Assembly (NCBI RefSeq): GCF_003573695.1
Contig: NC_039368.1
Span: 8,951,860-9,015,859 of the forward strand
Length of the DNA stretch: 64,000 nucleotides
Source: Papaver somniferum
Taxonomy: Eukaryota > Streptophyta > Magnoliopsida > Ranunculales > Papaveraceae
Direction of reading: 5' to 3'
A model generated the notes under the pieces. It saw nothing but the letters and a program-made list of their open reading frames with translations. It made no database searches and was not told the origin of the DNA. A program made the position numbers and the translations under genes. Shown piece after piece: positions 11,980 to 22,410 of this stretch (positions are counted from its first letter, which is position 1; each line of letters begins with the position of its first letter).

Positions 11980-13158
11980 CTTCAAATTTCTTCATAGATT
12001 TTGATGATCCTCCGCTTGTTGATGATGATAATTAAGTTTCTCTTGAGAGATAGTCGTATTTTAGTAATCAAGACTACATGATAAGGTTTCTCTGTCTTTC
12101 TGGCATTTCCTTCTGGATTAATTGTCTATCCAACATGGATGGTTAGGTCCATCATGACCCTCTCAAAGGTTATTTTCCTCTCTAGAATGTTAATTTCTCT
12201 ATAATCTCTAAAAGAATGTCAAAGTCTCTAGTATCTTTTTAAAAAGTCAAATTCTCTAGCAATTCTAATTTCCATCTTTTCGGTGAGAAAAAGTATGTAA
12301 ACTTAGCTAAACGGATATAACGTGACTCTAAAATTTTCTTCCTTTCCCTCATACTTAAAAATAATATTGTCCTCAATGTTGCAAATTAAAATGCATTACT
12401 AAAAATATAAGTAACAAGAGGAATCAATAAATAAAGAAGTCAGAAATGAAATATCTAGATGAAGCGTAACAATCCTTCTCCTGAGAATAGGAAAGAAAAT
12501 AAAAACAAAAACTTACTAATGTACAACAACACTCTGGTCCTCCGGAGGGACTTCGTTAACATTACCAAAATTATGAGTTTCCTCCCATAGAGTGCTGAGT
12601 TTATTGTCTTCAACCAGACTTCATAAGAATTAGTCACCACATAAAATCACAAAGTAGTAGCCGTAACAGCTGTGGGTCATCTGAATCAAATAATGTTATC
12701 ACAAATAGAAGAAAACTGCAGCAGACTAAGAAAGTGAACCAAACAAATACACCCTCATAAAGTTTACTATTTAAGACAACTATATCTAGTTGCGTTTCGA
12801 GTTCAGGTTCTATAAAAGGGTCTACATAAAATATTTTCATTGAATGAGTTTCATCTTAGAACGGATCTAGAGGATCAGGTTGCAGATTCCGAGAAAACTC
12901 AATTAAGAACTTGGATGCCCATAATAATGACATGAATAATTGTGGGTCCTCCAAGTCAATCAAATTTGACTCACACAATTGACCACAATGAAAGTGGTGG
13001 TCATTCTTAAAAAAATGTGTCGACGAATCTAATTTCCTAAAATAATTAGGTTTAGTTCTAAAAACTATATATTTACACATTTTAAAATGAAATACTCCCA
13101 CATTTTGTAAATAAAACATTGATGGGACAACAAAGTCAATTACGGTATTATGGACCAT
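11980..13158 (-). pseudogene. Degenerate minus-strand frames of the gypsy-like element
   Basis: Three short minus-strand frames (about 13158-12856, 12840-12634 and 12640-12455) follow each other. The phrases DLEDPQLFMSLL and DSDDPQLLRLLL show that an internal unit was duplicated in this protein. No zinc knuckle, protease or polymerase motif is visible. I read this as decayed coding or leader sequence of the outer element. The protein family is not recognised. Confidence 0.4.
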
Positions 13159-13516
13159 ATCAGAGGATGGGTTTCTATCTACTGACTTTTTTTTCTGGAC
13201 ATAACTAGTTCAGAAAAACGTGCGTGATGATAGTCTTTTAAGATGGTAGAGGCATATACGTCAAGTCCCAAGTTAGGGACCATTATAAGAGTCGACGGGA
13301 AACCATATGGAGAATGATATTCACCCCAAACCTATAGTTCTCAATGTCCTTGGACGAACTAGTCACAATTTCCTAAATTTCTAAATTGTCAAATTTAGGA
13401 AAATGGTCTTTTATCTCTTCTAGATTGTAATTAGGTGGTTCTACATTTCTATAATCATCATCAGAGACTATTGTTTCCGAATCGCTGGACTCTAAAAAAC
13501 TAGTCTCCTGATAAAC

Positions 13517-14264
13517 TCATTCCTCTAAACCATCAACAGATTCATAAAAACAATAATATGGTACACCGTCTAAAATTATGGTATCTCTAGTCAAATCCAC
13601 TTCCTTTTGAATGGGTGAATAATCATTAATATTATTAGGATTTAAACTGGAAACAACATTATTCCCAGGTAGCTCAGTTGAGGAAATAATTTCCTCGTTA
13701 TCATGACTACATGCTTCAAATGCTTCATCGACACTATCATCATCATAATAATAATACGAAGATGGTTGAACGTTATTTAAACATTGAGTGTTTTCAAATC
13801 TAATCTCATCCTCTAAATTAGGTGAGTAATTATATATATTATCAAGGGTATGATTGGAAACACAATTTTTGAATTCAAGTTCATTATGATCAATAGCCTT
13901 AGGTTCATTTTGGTCCTCATACTTATTAAGAGTCTTACACAGTTTATCCATGATTATTTGAGATTCACGCGTAGTTTCGTTGAACTTCTTAAGTGGTTCC
14001 TCTCAAGAAAGACTTGTGAATTGAAACTATTTGAGTGCGCGCATCTTCTAAGGAAAGAGTTTTATATTCATCAGGAATTGGTTGCAACTGTTGGATTAAA
14101 TCCTCTAAAGATAGAGAAATCTCATTTTCTTCATTAAAATATTGCTCATTTACCCGTCCGTACAACTGATGGACGTGCGAATAGTAACCATAACCTTCAG
14201 AAGGTCGGTAGTGGTCCCAAGTACTATATATCCACACTACGGTCGTAGTACAAATATTGTCCAT
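13517..14264 (-). pseudogene. Decayed gag-like frame of the gypsy-like element (tentative)
   Basis: Two minus-strand frames, 14264-13989 and 13951-13517, join through one frameshift near 13985. Past the shift, the second frame continues upstream as EPLKKFNETTRESQIIMDK. The first part is tyrosine-rich (YGYYSHVHQLYG). It is followed by an acidic, helical segment (SLEDLIQQLQPIPDE) and an acidic tail with YYYYDDDSVDEAFE. Aromatic-rich leader plus coiled coil resembles gag-proximal proteins of some plant gypsy elements, but there is no CCHC knuckle. Position near the 5' LTR in element orientation agrees with gag. The assignment is inference from position and composition only. Confidence 0.4.
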
Positions 14265-15216
14265 TTAGATACTCAGTCGGAAATCATTATATTGGTCTTT
14301 ATAATACCAACTCGATATTTTTCGTGCACATGCAAATACATGGTCGACTAAAATTGGTAAACTCGGGTTACCTTAAGCAGAATATACTTACAGTCAATGG
14401 TACTAGGCTAAGATATTTGGAATTTCGGTCGGTAACTCCCATAAGGCCCACGCCACGGGTTCAGCGTACTTTCCCACGGATTTTCCTGAACTCAATTATC
14501 TGACAATGCAATTGATGTGCGCAAGTGTGTTTTTTTATAATTAAATAAAAAAATTAACTAAGTATTTACAATGAAATAAAATAAAATAAATCTAAAAGAA
14601 TAATAATATTCCTAATTTAATTTTGTACAAAAATAAAAAATAAAATCGAATCGAATCTAAAATGAAAGAATTGCCATTTTTAGTGCGGTTTCACGAAAAC
14701 GTGCTAAATATTTGGACAAATGCGTTTCACATGGTTATGGCCTCGGGGTCCTAGCTTTCTCCACTCTAGGGGAACTTGACTTTGACACTTTGACTTTCTT
14801 CAAGCGTCTGCAATGTTGCTAGTTGCGGTTTGGGTAGTTTTATTTTTTATAAACTAGGCATTGTTATTCAAAGGGGATTTGGTGCCCAGCTTGTTGCTAG
14901 GTTACCAACCAACAACTTTGTATAATTATTATCTTTTATTAATATATTAATCATCATTTTGAAATTAAAAAAAAAAATGAAATGAAATGAAATTTGGGGT
15001 ATTATTCTACTTACCTTTTTGGTAGGAAAATTTTATTTCCACTTTAAATGCTCAATTACCCTGCACACCGGAAATAAAAGTATACCCAAATAAAATCTAG
15101 AAATAAAATTACACAAAATAAATAAAAATAAGTAATAAAAGAACTAGCCTAATATGTACAAATTTAATTGAACTAAAAGATACAACTATCAGTCCCAGGG
15201 AGTGGCGCCAAAAACT
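14265..15216 (-). other. 5' leader of the gypsy-like element, with PBS
   Basis: Non-coding leader between the 5' LTR and the first frame in element orientation. The PBS beginning TGGCGCC on the minus strand occupies 15210-15193. The rest is AT-rich with A-runs. The donor tRNA cannot be assigned with confidence. Confidence 0.6.
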
Positions 15217-16389
15217 TGATAGGATTTAAATTGTACCTCAAGTGCACGGCTATCGATTGGACAATATGCAAGTGCGGGTCGATCCACAGGGACTAATTAT
15301 TTGTTATCTTTAATCTATAATTAAATTATATGAAAAAAATAAGACTTGATTGAAAATATTAATTGAACTCAGTAAAATTGAATAAAGAAGAAAATAAAAA
15401 TAAACCAGGGTTTTCATAAACCACCAAGTTAATTATGTAAAACATTAATTTATCACTAACTAATACTCTTATTATTACTCAAAACGATTTAGGCCAAACA
15501 TGTACGTCTTGAAAATGTGGCATTAATTTTCGTTGTCAATCAAAAAGGTATAACTTTCTTCGCTTATAAAATATGAACAATCGAAGATTATTCAAAACCA
15601 ATAAGAACAAAGCATTTTCGAAGCGAAATTAATAAAACATTAAATCCACAAAAGCTATACTTCTATAGAAAATACCTGAATGTTATTATATAATAAAAAT
15701 GGTTTCCTCCTTAACCCTGGTGGAGAAATTACTCCATTATTACAAAAAAAAAAATGAAATAAAAACTCTACTATTTTGCTCAGACACCGAATTCCCTTGT
15801 TTGATTGAATAACACGGTATATATAGGGCAAGAAGAATCATACCTTCCATTTTAATTCTCATCGTTACATCATCAACCCAATAGAAGTTTGTCATGTGTT
15901 AATTGATTAACCAATTACCCGACGGTAGTGTGCCACATCGTCCCTTTCCGCATCACTTTACACCATTTAAAAGAAACTAATACCCAGTATGTCAGAGAAT
16001 ATTTTGGATTATTTCTCATGCATGCCATTTATTTTCTTCGCGTATTTATTTTTGTGATGCTTGTAGGCAATTCTTACCCAATTCCTCCTTTTGCAAACCA
16101 TAATTCCTTTGGATTTCCTTAATGGGATAAAATGATGGATAAATTTGCATGGTCAAAGTGTCGACATTGTTACAATTACGTTCGCGGTTCCACACATTTG
16201 CTTTAATCATTGTTCGCTTTCAAAGTCCATATTTTCTGCGCACAAGCCCATTTTTAACCATTTTTTTAGTCATAGCCCATTTTTGTCCATGTACCTACAA
16301 AAAGAAAATAAATACCCAAATTAATACAAAAATAAACACCAACAATATATAATATCAGGAATAATTAAGACATAAATATGTGTCTATCA
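15217..16389 (-). repeat. 5' LTR of the gypsy-like element (intact)
   Basis: A 1173-base LTR starting TGATAG and ending CTATCA, adjacent to the PBS. Being uninterrupted, it serves as the empty-site reference that defines the nested solo LTR in the other copy. Confidence 0.9.
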
Positions 16390-18551
16390 ACATCTTTGGG
16401 CAAACAATATAGCACAATATTTCGTCGCTTTGCAAGCGAGATGCAAAAATATTACATCTCTGAAGAAGCGATATAGCGTAATGATACAATACCTTTACCG
16501 ATCATACATCATAAAACTGGAGATGGTGAACCATTGTGATCAATGGTGCATCATAGAGTACTATGCACTGTGGCTAAATGGTGGATCAGCGTCATGATGC
16601 ATCACCTCCGACGATCAGCAAGCTTCACGTGATTAAAGAATACCGAGCTATGACACGGTCCTGGGACGCTCAGGGTCGCATCACGACAAAGTAGCTGCAG
16701 AAGAGAGGACCATTTCTTTGTAGAAATAAAATATCGCACATGCAAGTTATGCAAACAAAAGAAGATATAACAAGAATGAATATGATCGCGCACGGTTAAG
16801 TCAAGATGACGTATCAGATGAAGTCAACATAATCACGAGTAAAATGTAAGGATTCGTGCGAAGCTTGTACAGTTTGCGAATATAGCTAATGTACATGTGC
16901 GATAATAACACATATGGATTCCGAAAATAAACGATATCTTAGCTGTCATCCATTATGTACTACCCTATATAAAGAATAGATATCCATGTAAAAATGAGAG
17001 TTCGTTTTAGGATCTTTAGTCAAGAAATTAAGAGAGAAAGATTATAGAGAGGGAGAGAAAACTTAGAATATCGTGATTGGCCATGGGCTTTTGTAGGTGA
17101 CACATTATGTTTTCTTCTGAGCTGATAGTAAATTATGCTTCGATGATCCAAGTTGCAGCAAATTCTTATTTTCCCATACGCGTCGATCTTATTAACAGCT
17201 CGGAAATCTTCTGTGTTTATCTTCAACAGCGTTTCTCAGCTAGTTTCTCGGTCAAGGGACTCACCTGTTCTCAGCTGAATATCCTGTTCAACTTCAATAT
17301 TTCCACATGTTCCCTGTTTGGCTCGAGGTCCAAATCTGCCAAGCTCGAGAAAAACCAACTCGTTCCCAATTCTTTCTGATCAACTTATCAACGGCCCGAG
17401 CTTCAAATTTAATATCATGAACAGCAGCATCGGTGTCCCGCTTCTTCATTTCTTTATCGTAAACGGCAGCAGCAAAACTCGAGTCATAACTGATTTGAAT
17501 CCCAGCTCGATTTCCACCTTCTCTATGTTGTTCCAGCGAGCAACCATTGCTCATATAACTCCACAGACTCGAGCACGATCAATCGAACAATCACAGCCAA
17601 CTCCATCTCGTCTCTGACACTATCAATCTTCCCAACAATCACCGACTTCACACGATAATGACATTAACCAACAGCTCCATCGATCCCCACCATCGTTCAC
17701 GAGCTCAACTGCCAGTCTCTCTCGACAGCAGACTAACTCCAACTAAACTCCTTCACGGGAACCTTCACCTCGAACAACCCATTACTGCCAAGCTCAACTC
17801 CATATCGAGTCTTGTCCACAACCCGAGCAGCAGAACCATCTTCTTTAGATTCTAACATCATCAAGCTCTGTCCAGCTTCAAACCAACTAGAGCTCAACTC
17901 TCGCCAGCGATGCCATCATCCACAATGGCTGCAACGTTCACTGCCAACACGAGCTCAAAACCCATCTCCTTTAATCTCCGAACAACTCCATCAATCACCA
18001 TTCTCTGTTAATCTCCAAACTCCATCGTCAGCAACAATGGCTCCCGGAAACCAAACCTCCGTCGAGTTTTTCTGTTGAGTTGGGGAAGAAGACCAAGGTG
18101 CCCCTAGTAAAATGGCTGGTCCGCTGGTGTCCTTAACAATATTTAAACAGTGGCATCCCCTTAGTAAAATGACTGCCCCTTAATTCACAGTGGGGTGCCA
18201 ATAGCGCTTTCTTTCAAAATGACCATTTTGCCCTTTTAATCTTCTAAGTTCTTGTGTTGCACATAACTTCTTCATATGAACTCAGAATGACTTTGTTCTT
18301 TCGCCAGTGACTTCGTCCTCTCGCCGTCTACAAAATGATAACTAGAAATCCTCCATTTGAACGCGTTCCACTGGGTCGTTGGGCCTTCTTCACTTGTGAC
18401 TTCATTTTTGTAGCTATTTTCAATTCTTTTCGGATGATTCTCCTAATGAAAGACATATACAAGAAAACAAGCGTAATATACAATAATTCACCAGAAAGAT
18501 AGCAATTACTAAAATGGAATTGACACCAAATATGTGCAAAATATGCACTTA
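16390..18551 (+). other. LTR-like debris with a TATA/leader region and a C-rich stretch
   Basis: At 16390-17100 the sequence ends in a promoter-like layout: CCTATATAAAGAATAG near 16970, followed by GAGAG-rich leader sequence, as in plant LTRs. From about 17100 to 18080 it is C/T-rich with repeated CTCGAG and AACTCCAT words. It has short overlapping frames on both strands with no domain, so I call no gene. At 18090-18551 there are phrases (AAAATGACCATTTTGCCC, ACCAAATATGTGCAAAATAT) that I associate from memory with the ends of plant retroelements. It is cut at about 18551 by the truncated Copia LTR. Confidence 0.4.
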
Positions 18552-18944
18552 ACAGCTTAATCCTAAGAGTATTCAATTCTGGACTAGATCCCGGGGTTTT
18601 TCTGCATTTGCGGTTTCCTCGTTAACAAAATCTTGCTGTGTCATTTACTTTTATTTTCCGCATTATAATTTTTTTATTATAATTAAAGTAAATTACACAA
18701 ACGTTAATTCCTATTTACTTGATAAGCAATCCTATTGTGTTTGGTTAAGTCCGAACCTTTGTATCAAGTAAACATACTTCGTTGTTGTATTGTCTCGATC
18801 TCGTATCCATAGACGATCACACGAAGTGTGAACCGATTAGTTGTATTGTCTCGACTCAGTCCATAGACAATCAATTTCAGAGAAAGGACTTATAGGTAGG
18901 AAAAGTTTTAGCTTGAGGTATATTTGGGGACCCTCGCCTTTTCA
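18552..18944 (+). repeat. Truncated 5' LTR of element A
   Basis: Matches the last part of the 3' LTR (about 24845-25236), both ending CCTTTTCA. Identity begins at GCTTAATCCT; the sequence to its left is unrelated. Confidence 0.8.
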
Positions 18945-18986
18945 ATTGGTATCAAAGAAGGCAAACACGAAAAGATCTAACAATCT

Positions 18987-19866
18987 TTGTTTGGTGCGAT
19001 CCTACCTATAAGAATAAATCCAAAGGATGATTCAGTTAATGTAAGACAAGATAATGAGAGTAAGATCTCAAGGAAAACCAATGGAAATTGGTCTCGAAAG
19101 TCTTTTCGAAAATCAAAGAAAAAGACACTGACTAATAATTTGATTACGAATCAGGTTCCTGATCAAAAAAGAGTGAGTTCGAAACTCAAGAAACATGGTT
19201 TGGACTCATCTCCAATTCATTGTGAGAAATCTTCTGAAAAAAGATTCAATTCACTTGTTAGCCCGAGTTCTGAATTTGCTAAAATGATGGAAATATTTTT
19301 CAAACATATTAAAAAAAAATCAGAAAAGGGTAAATCTATTGACAGTCTAGATGATGTCCTAGAACTTATTATTCAAATGAATGTAAGAGTGTGTGAAGGA
19401 AAGCGAGAAACACTTAGTCTTCAAAATAATCTGATAGTTTATGAAAAACAAAAACTGGCTTTATGCAATGAAGTTCATCAACAGACTATAGAGTGTGAAA
19501 ATCTTAATCATTCGCCGGAACACTCGCAGATAAGGAATAAGGTCCTTATTGAGAAACTTCTTACTGAAACATGTCAAGAGGTATATCTGAACAAGCGCCT
19601 AGAAAAACATTTCCAACAAGGGATGAAGACATTAAGAGGACATATAGAACGTCTTGAACAAGAGACGTTAGCAAACTGTCGACTGGCAGATCTACACAAA
19701 ACGGGTTCAAGTTCAAGGAGCATACCATCCTGGCACAAGATGTGATTAAGGATAGTGTATCTCGCAATTCCTTTAACAAAAATGATGGGTTCAGAACCCA
19801 CGAAGAAGAACATGATTGTGTTCAAAAGGGAGAAAGATCTCCTTCGGAAGTGTATGATGAGGATTA
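18987..19866 (+). pseudogene. Basic coiled-coil ORF of element A, frameshifted
   Basis: An open frame from about 18987 to 19745 encodes ~250 residues. A very basic, S/K/R-rich N-terminal part (FRKSKKKTLTNN) is followed by a helical region with heptad-like leucines (about residues 110-240). It ends prematurely. In a neighbouring frame the protein continues as AQDVIKDSVSRNSF up to ..YDEDYPHPSA near 19862, so there is one frameshift close to 19735. There is no CCHC knuckle and no pol motif. Its start lies only ~30 bases after the PBS, so the listed first codon may not be the real start. SIRE-type elements carry an extra coiled-coil ORF, and this could be a remnant of that or a diverged gag. Confidence 0.45.
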
Positions 19867-20121
19867 TCCTCATCCCAGTGCTTAACCGCATTGGAGTGTG
19901 CATCCTTACATCGCACACATACCCGGGAAACTGGTATCCAAATAATATCTCTTATTCAACATATAGAGATTACAAAATCTACCTTAAGGATTTGTTATTC
20001 ATCCTCATGTCTATAAAGGTTGTCTTACAACAACTTGCGTAAAAAGGATAAGCTAGTAACTATTGCTACCTATTTTGGAGATAATCTCTTTGAAAAATAT
20101 TGTGTTGCTGTAACACATTAG

Positions 20122-20685
20122 ATGCGAAAATCGTTTTTCAAATCTTGTCAGAACTATTTATTTAAGGCTGATATTTATGTTTGGAATGTGTTAAAGGTAT
20201 TCCTTGTATTAGTACTCAAAGTGTTAGAGAACTTATACAAAAGGATGTACTCTCAAACCAAATCTCAAGCACATCTTCTGAAAGCCTTGAGTGGAATGAC
20301 TTCTAAGGAAAATTTACATCTTGATAATTCCTTCAAGAAATATGGTTGTGAAAACATCGATAATAAAAAAGATGATATGACTCATCTTCTTGTCCAAAAC
20401 GGTTTGGATGCTAAGGTTGATATTGTCAATCTTCAACAAGTCCTTCTCAGTACCATCGAAACTCATCATAGACAGGCAGCATTACTAAGAACTGTTATCC
20501 GTAACCGAAGGAAGCTGATTAAACTTGGAATCGGTAATAGGGAGTATGCTAGGAATGTTAATCGAAAGGTTAATGCTTTAGCCTGTGAACATAACCAAGG
20601 TACTGTGTGCAGAATCCGAGATATCAGTCGAGATGTTGTTGATGAAGATCCTGAAAAATTTGAGGAAATTGAGGATGACCTTTGA
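20122..20685 (+). CDS. Second helical ORF of element A, acidic C-terminus
   Basis: A 187-residue open frame from ATG 20122. It starts with a hydrophobic helix-like segment (VWNVLKVFLVLVLKVLENL, about residues 22-40). Next come a mixed charged region, a basic stretch (RTVIRNRRKLIKLGI) and a strongly acidic end (DEDPEKFEEIEDDL). It sits where SIRE-type Copia elements have their extra, env-like ORF, between pol and the 3' LTR; here pol is absent. The ORF remnant in element B at 25237-25570 has the same basic-then-acidic ending, suggesting equivalent proteins. Function unknown. Stop-free length may be partly by chance. Confidence 0.4.
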   Translation: MRKSFFKSCQNYLFKADIYVWNVLKVFLVLVLKVLENLYKRMYSQTKSQAHLLKALSGMTSKENLHLDNSFKKYGCENIDNKKDDMTHLLVQNGLDAKVDIVNLQQVLLSTIETHHRQAALLRTVIRNRRKLIKLGIGNREYARNVNRKVNALACEHNQGTVCRIRDISRDVVDEDPEKFEEIEDDL

Positions 20686-22410
20686 AAAACTCATGTCAGA
20701 AGGTCATTAGAGATTAAGTGATTTGCTGTAATACTTAATCTAGAATAATATACATCAATTTTTGATTTCTTTCATTGATTGTATTGGTCTATTATGAATA
20801 AAACTATTATGAATAAAATTATTTTATTGAGTAATTTTTCTTGTGATAGTTTTCGGTTTACATAGCCTGTGCTTTATTGCTTTTATCTTATTGTTATGTA
20901 TGTTTATGGGATGTTTGATTTCGGTTTTACTACCTTAATATTCGATCTCATATATTGTGAACCCTTATGGTTTGGGTGACTTTTTGATTTAGCGGGATTA
21001 AGTTCTAGCCCTAGTAGGTAGGCTTTATCAAAGGATCATATATCAAAATATTACCACGTTGGAGAAGTGGATGCGAAATTTGAGGTAACTATCTTGTTAG
21101 TTAATTGTTTTCCTGTTTAAGAAAAAATCCTGAGTTTATATTATACATATTTGTTGGTTTTTCTTAACAAAATTTCAGTTCAATTGATATTTATTCCATG
21201 AGGTGTGTGTTGATGTGTGTTTCAATTGGTTCCGGTTAAGAAAAACTATTGTTATCTTGCTTTATTGTGTGGTATCAATTGTTTAGGCTTACAAAATTTC
21301 GGTACAATTAATGTGTGTGTGATTCAATTGGTTCCGGTTAACAAAAACTATTGTTATATTGCTTTTGTATGGTATCAATTGTTTAGGCTTACAAAATTAC
21401 GGTGCAATTGCGGTGCTTTTAATGTCTATGTTGTTTCAATTGCTTCCGGTTGAGGTGAATAATTATGCAAGTTGATTTATTTTGGTTTATATGAATTATT
21501 TATGGCTTAAAGAAATAATTTGTGTACGGGATGAGTTGTTTAGTCCAATTCGATTCCAGATAAGAAACTAAGTTAATTATGATCTTAGTTTGTCTTATCA
21601 AAGTGAGGTTTGGGTTATTCAAGTCTAATAGAATGCCTAAACAAGGAATGCTAGTTAACTAACCTAGTATTTGTCTTGTTTAAAATTGAAAGGTCTAAGT
21701 TTATGGATAATTAGAACCTGATGAGAAAAATGAAGTTTATCTTTATTTTGGTCTTATCGAATTAAGCGGTTGTTTTTGAACAATCGGTTTAGCAAAGGAA
21801 CTAATGTGATTAGTTGTTTTTGGTTTGCTAAACTAAATCGGAAAAATTATTTCGGAAAATTGTTTCCTTGGTAACATATCAAAATAAGACTACTTGTAGT
21901 TTCGGTTTTGATATTGGCTATCAGAACGTGATGTGTGGAACCCTCATGCCTAACTCTACAGGTTTTCAACTATTAGATTTATAAGATTCTTTTCGTGTTG
22001 TCCTTTATTTTTTCGTTTCTTTGTCATTTTTGTGAAAAAAAGGAGGAGAAATATATGGAGTAAACAGGTGATGATAGCATTGATTTTATATTGATTGGCA
22101 TCGCTAGGGAAAAGAACATTGGTCCTTGAATGTTTTATTTAACGAAAGAGTGAAAGCACAGACTAAGGGGGAGTAACATGTCATATAAATTGGTATAACA
22201 AAGACGTGCGGATTGAATATCTACCTATCTTCCTTAGGGGGAGTATTAGATTTGTTATTGTAATGTCAACATCGACATTTTCAAGGATTGAATGTAAGAA
22301 GTTTTACTGTGTTGTTGAATCGGGAATCAAAAGGATTGTAATCAATTATTGTAATTTGTTTATCCATATGATGTAAGAGTTTTGTCACTAAAATTGACAA
22401 GGGGGGGGAT
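20686..22410 (+). other. 3' untranslated region of element A with purine tracts
   Basis: No coding frame. Near-repeats based on CAATTGGTTCCGGTTAA..AAAACTATTGTTAT occur around 21222-21365. AAGGGGGAGTA-type tracts lie near 22160 and 22240, and the final polypurine tract is directly before the LTR at 22411. Confidence 0.6.

Larger units (their letters stand above)
1253..16389 (-). mobile_element. Ty3/gypsy-like LTR retrotransposon, non-autonomous, heavily nested
   Basis: Two LTRs share the termini TGATAG/CTATCA and long stretches of sequence: 15217-16389 (5' LTR in element orientation) and 1253-5052 (3' LTR, interrupted by a solo LTR). On the minus strand a primer-binding site beginning TGGCGCC lies at 15210-15193, just inside the right LTR. 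A purine tract (GGCTTGGGGTATTT read on the minus strand) lies just inside the left LTR at about 5053-5066. This is the layout of plant Tat/Athila-type gypsy elements. After removing the inserts, the internal part is about 4.3 kb. It shows only degraded minus-strand frames, with no reverse transcriptase, integrase or protease motif. No matching target duplication is visible (GCGTT left, ACATC right), so the flanks may have been rearranged. Confidence 0.8.

Noticed and set aside
17107..18078. Overlapping plus and minus frames of 65-99 codons
   Set aside because: C-rich composition lowers stop frequency; no domain or consistent frame.
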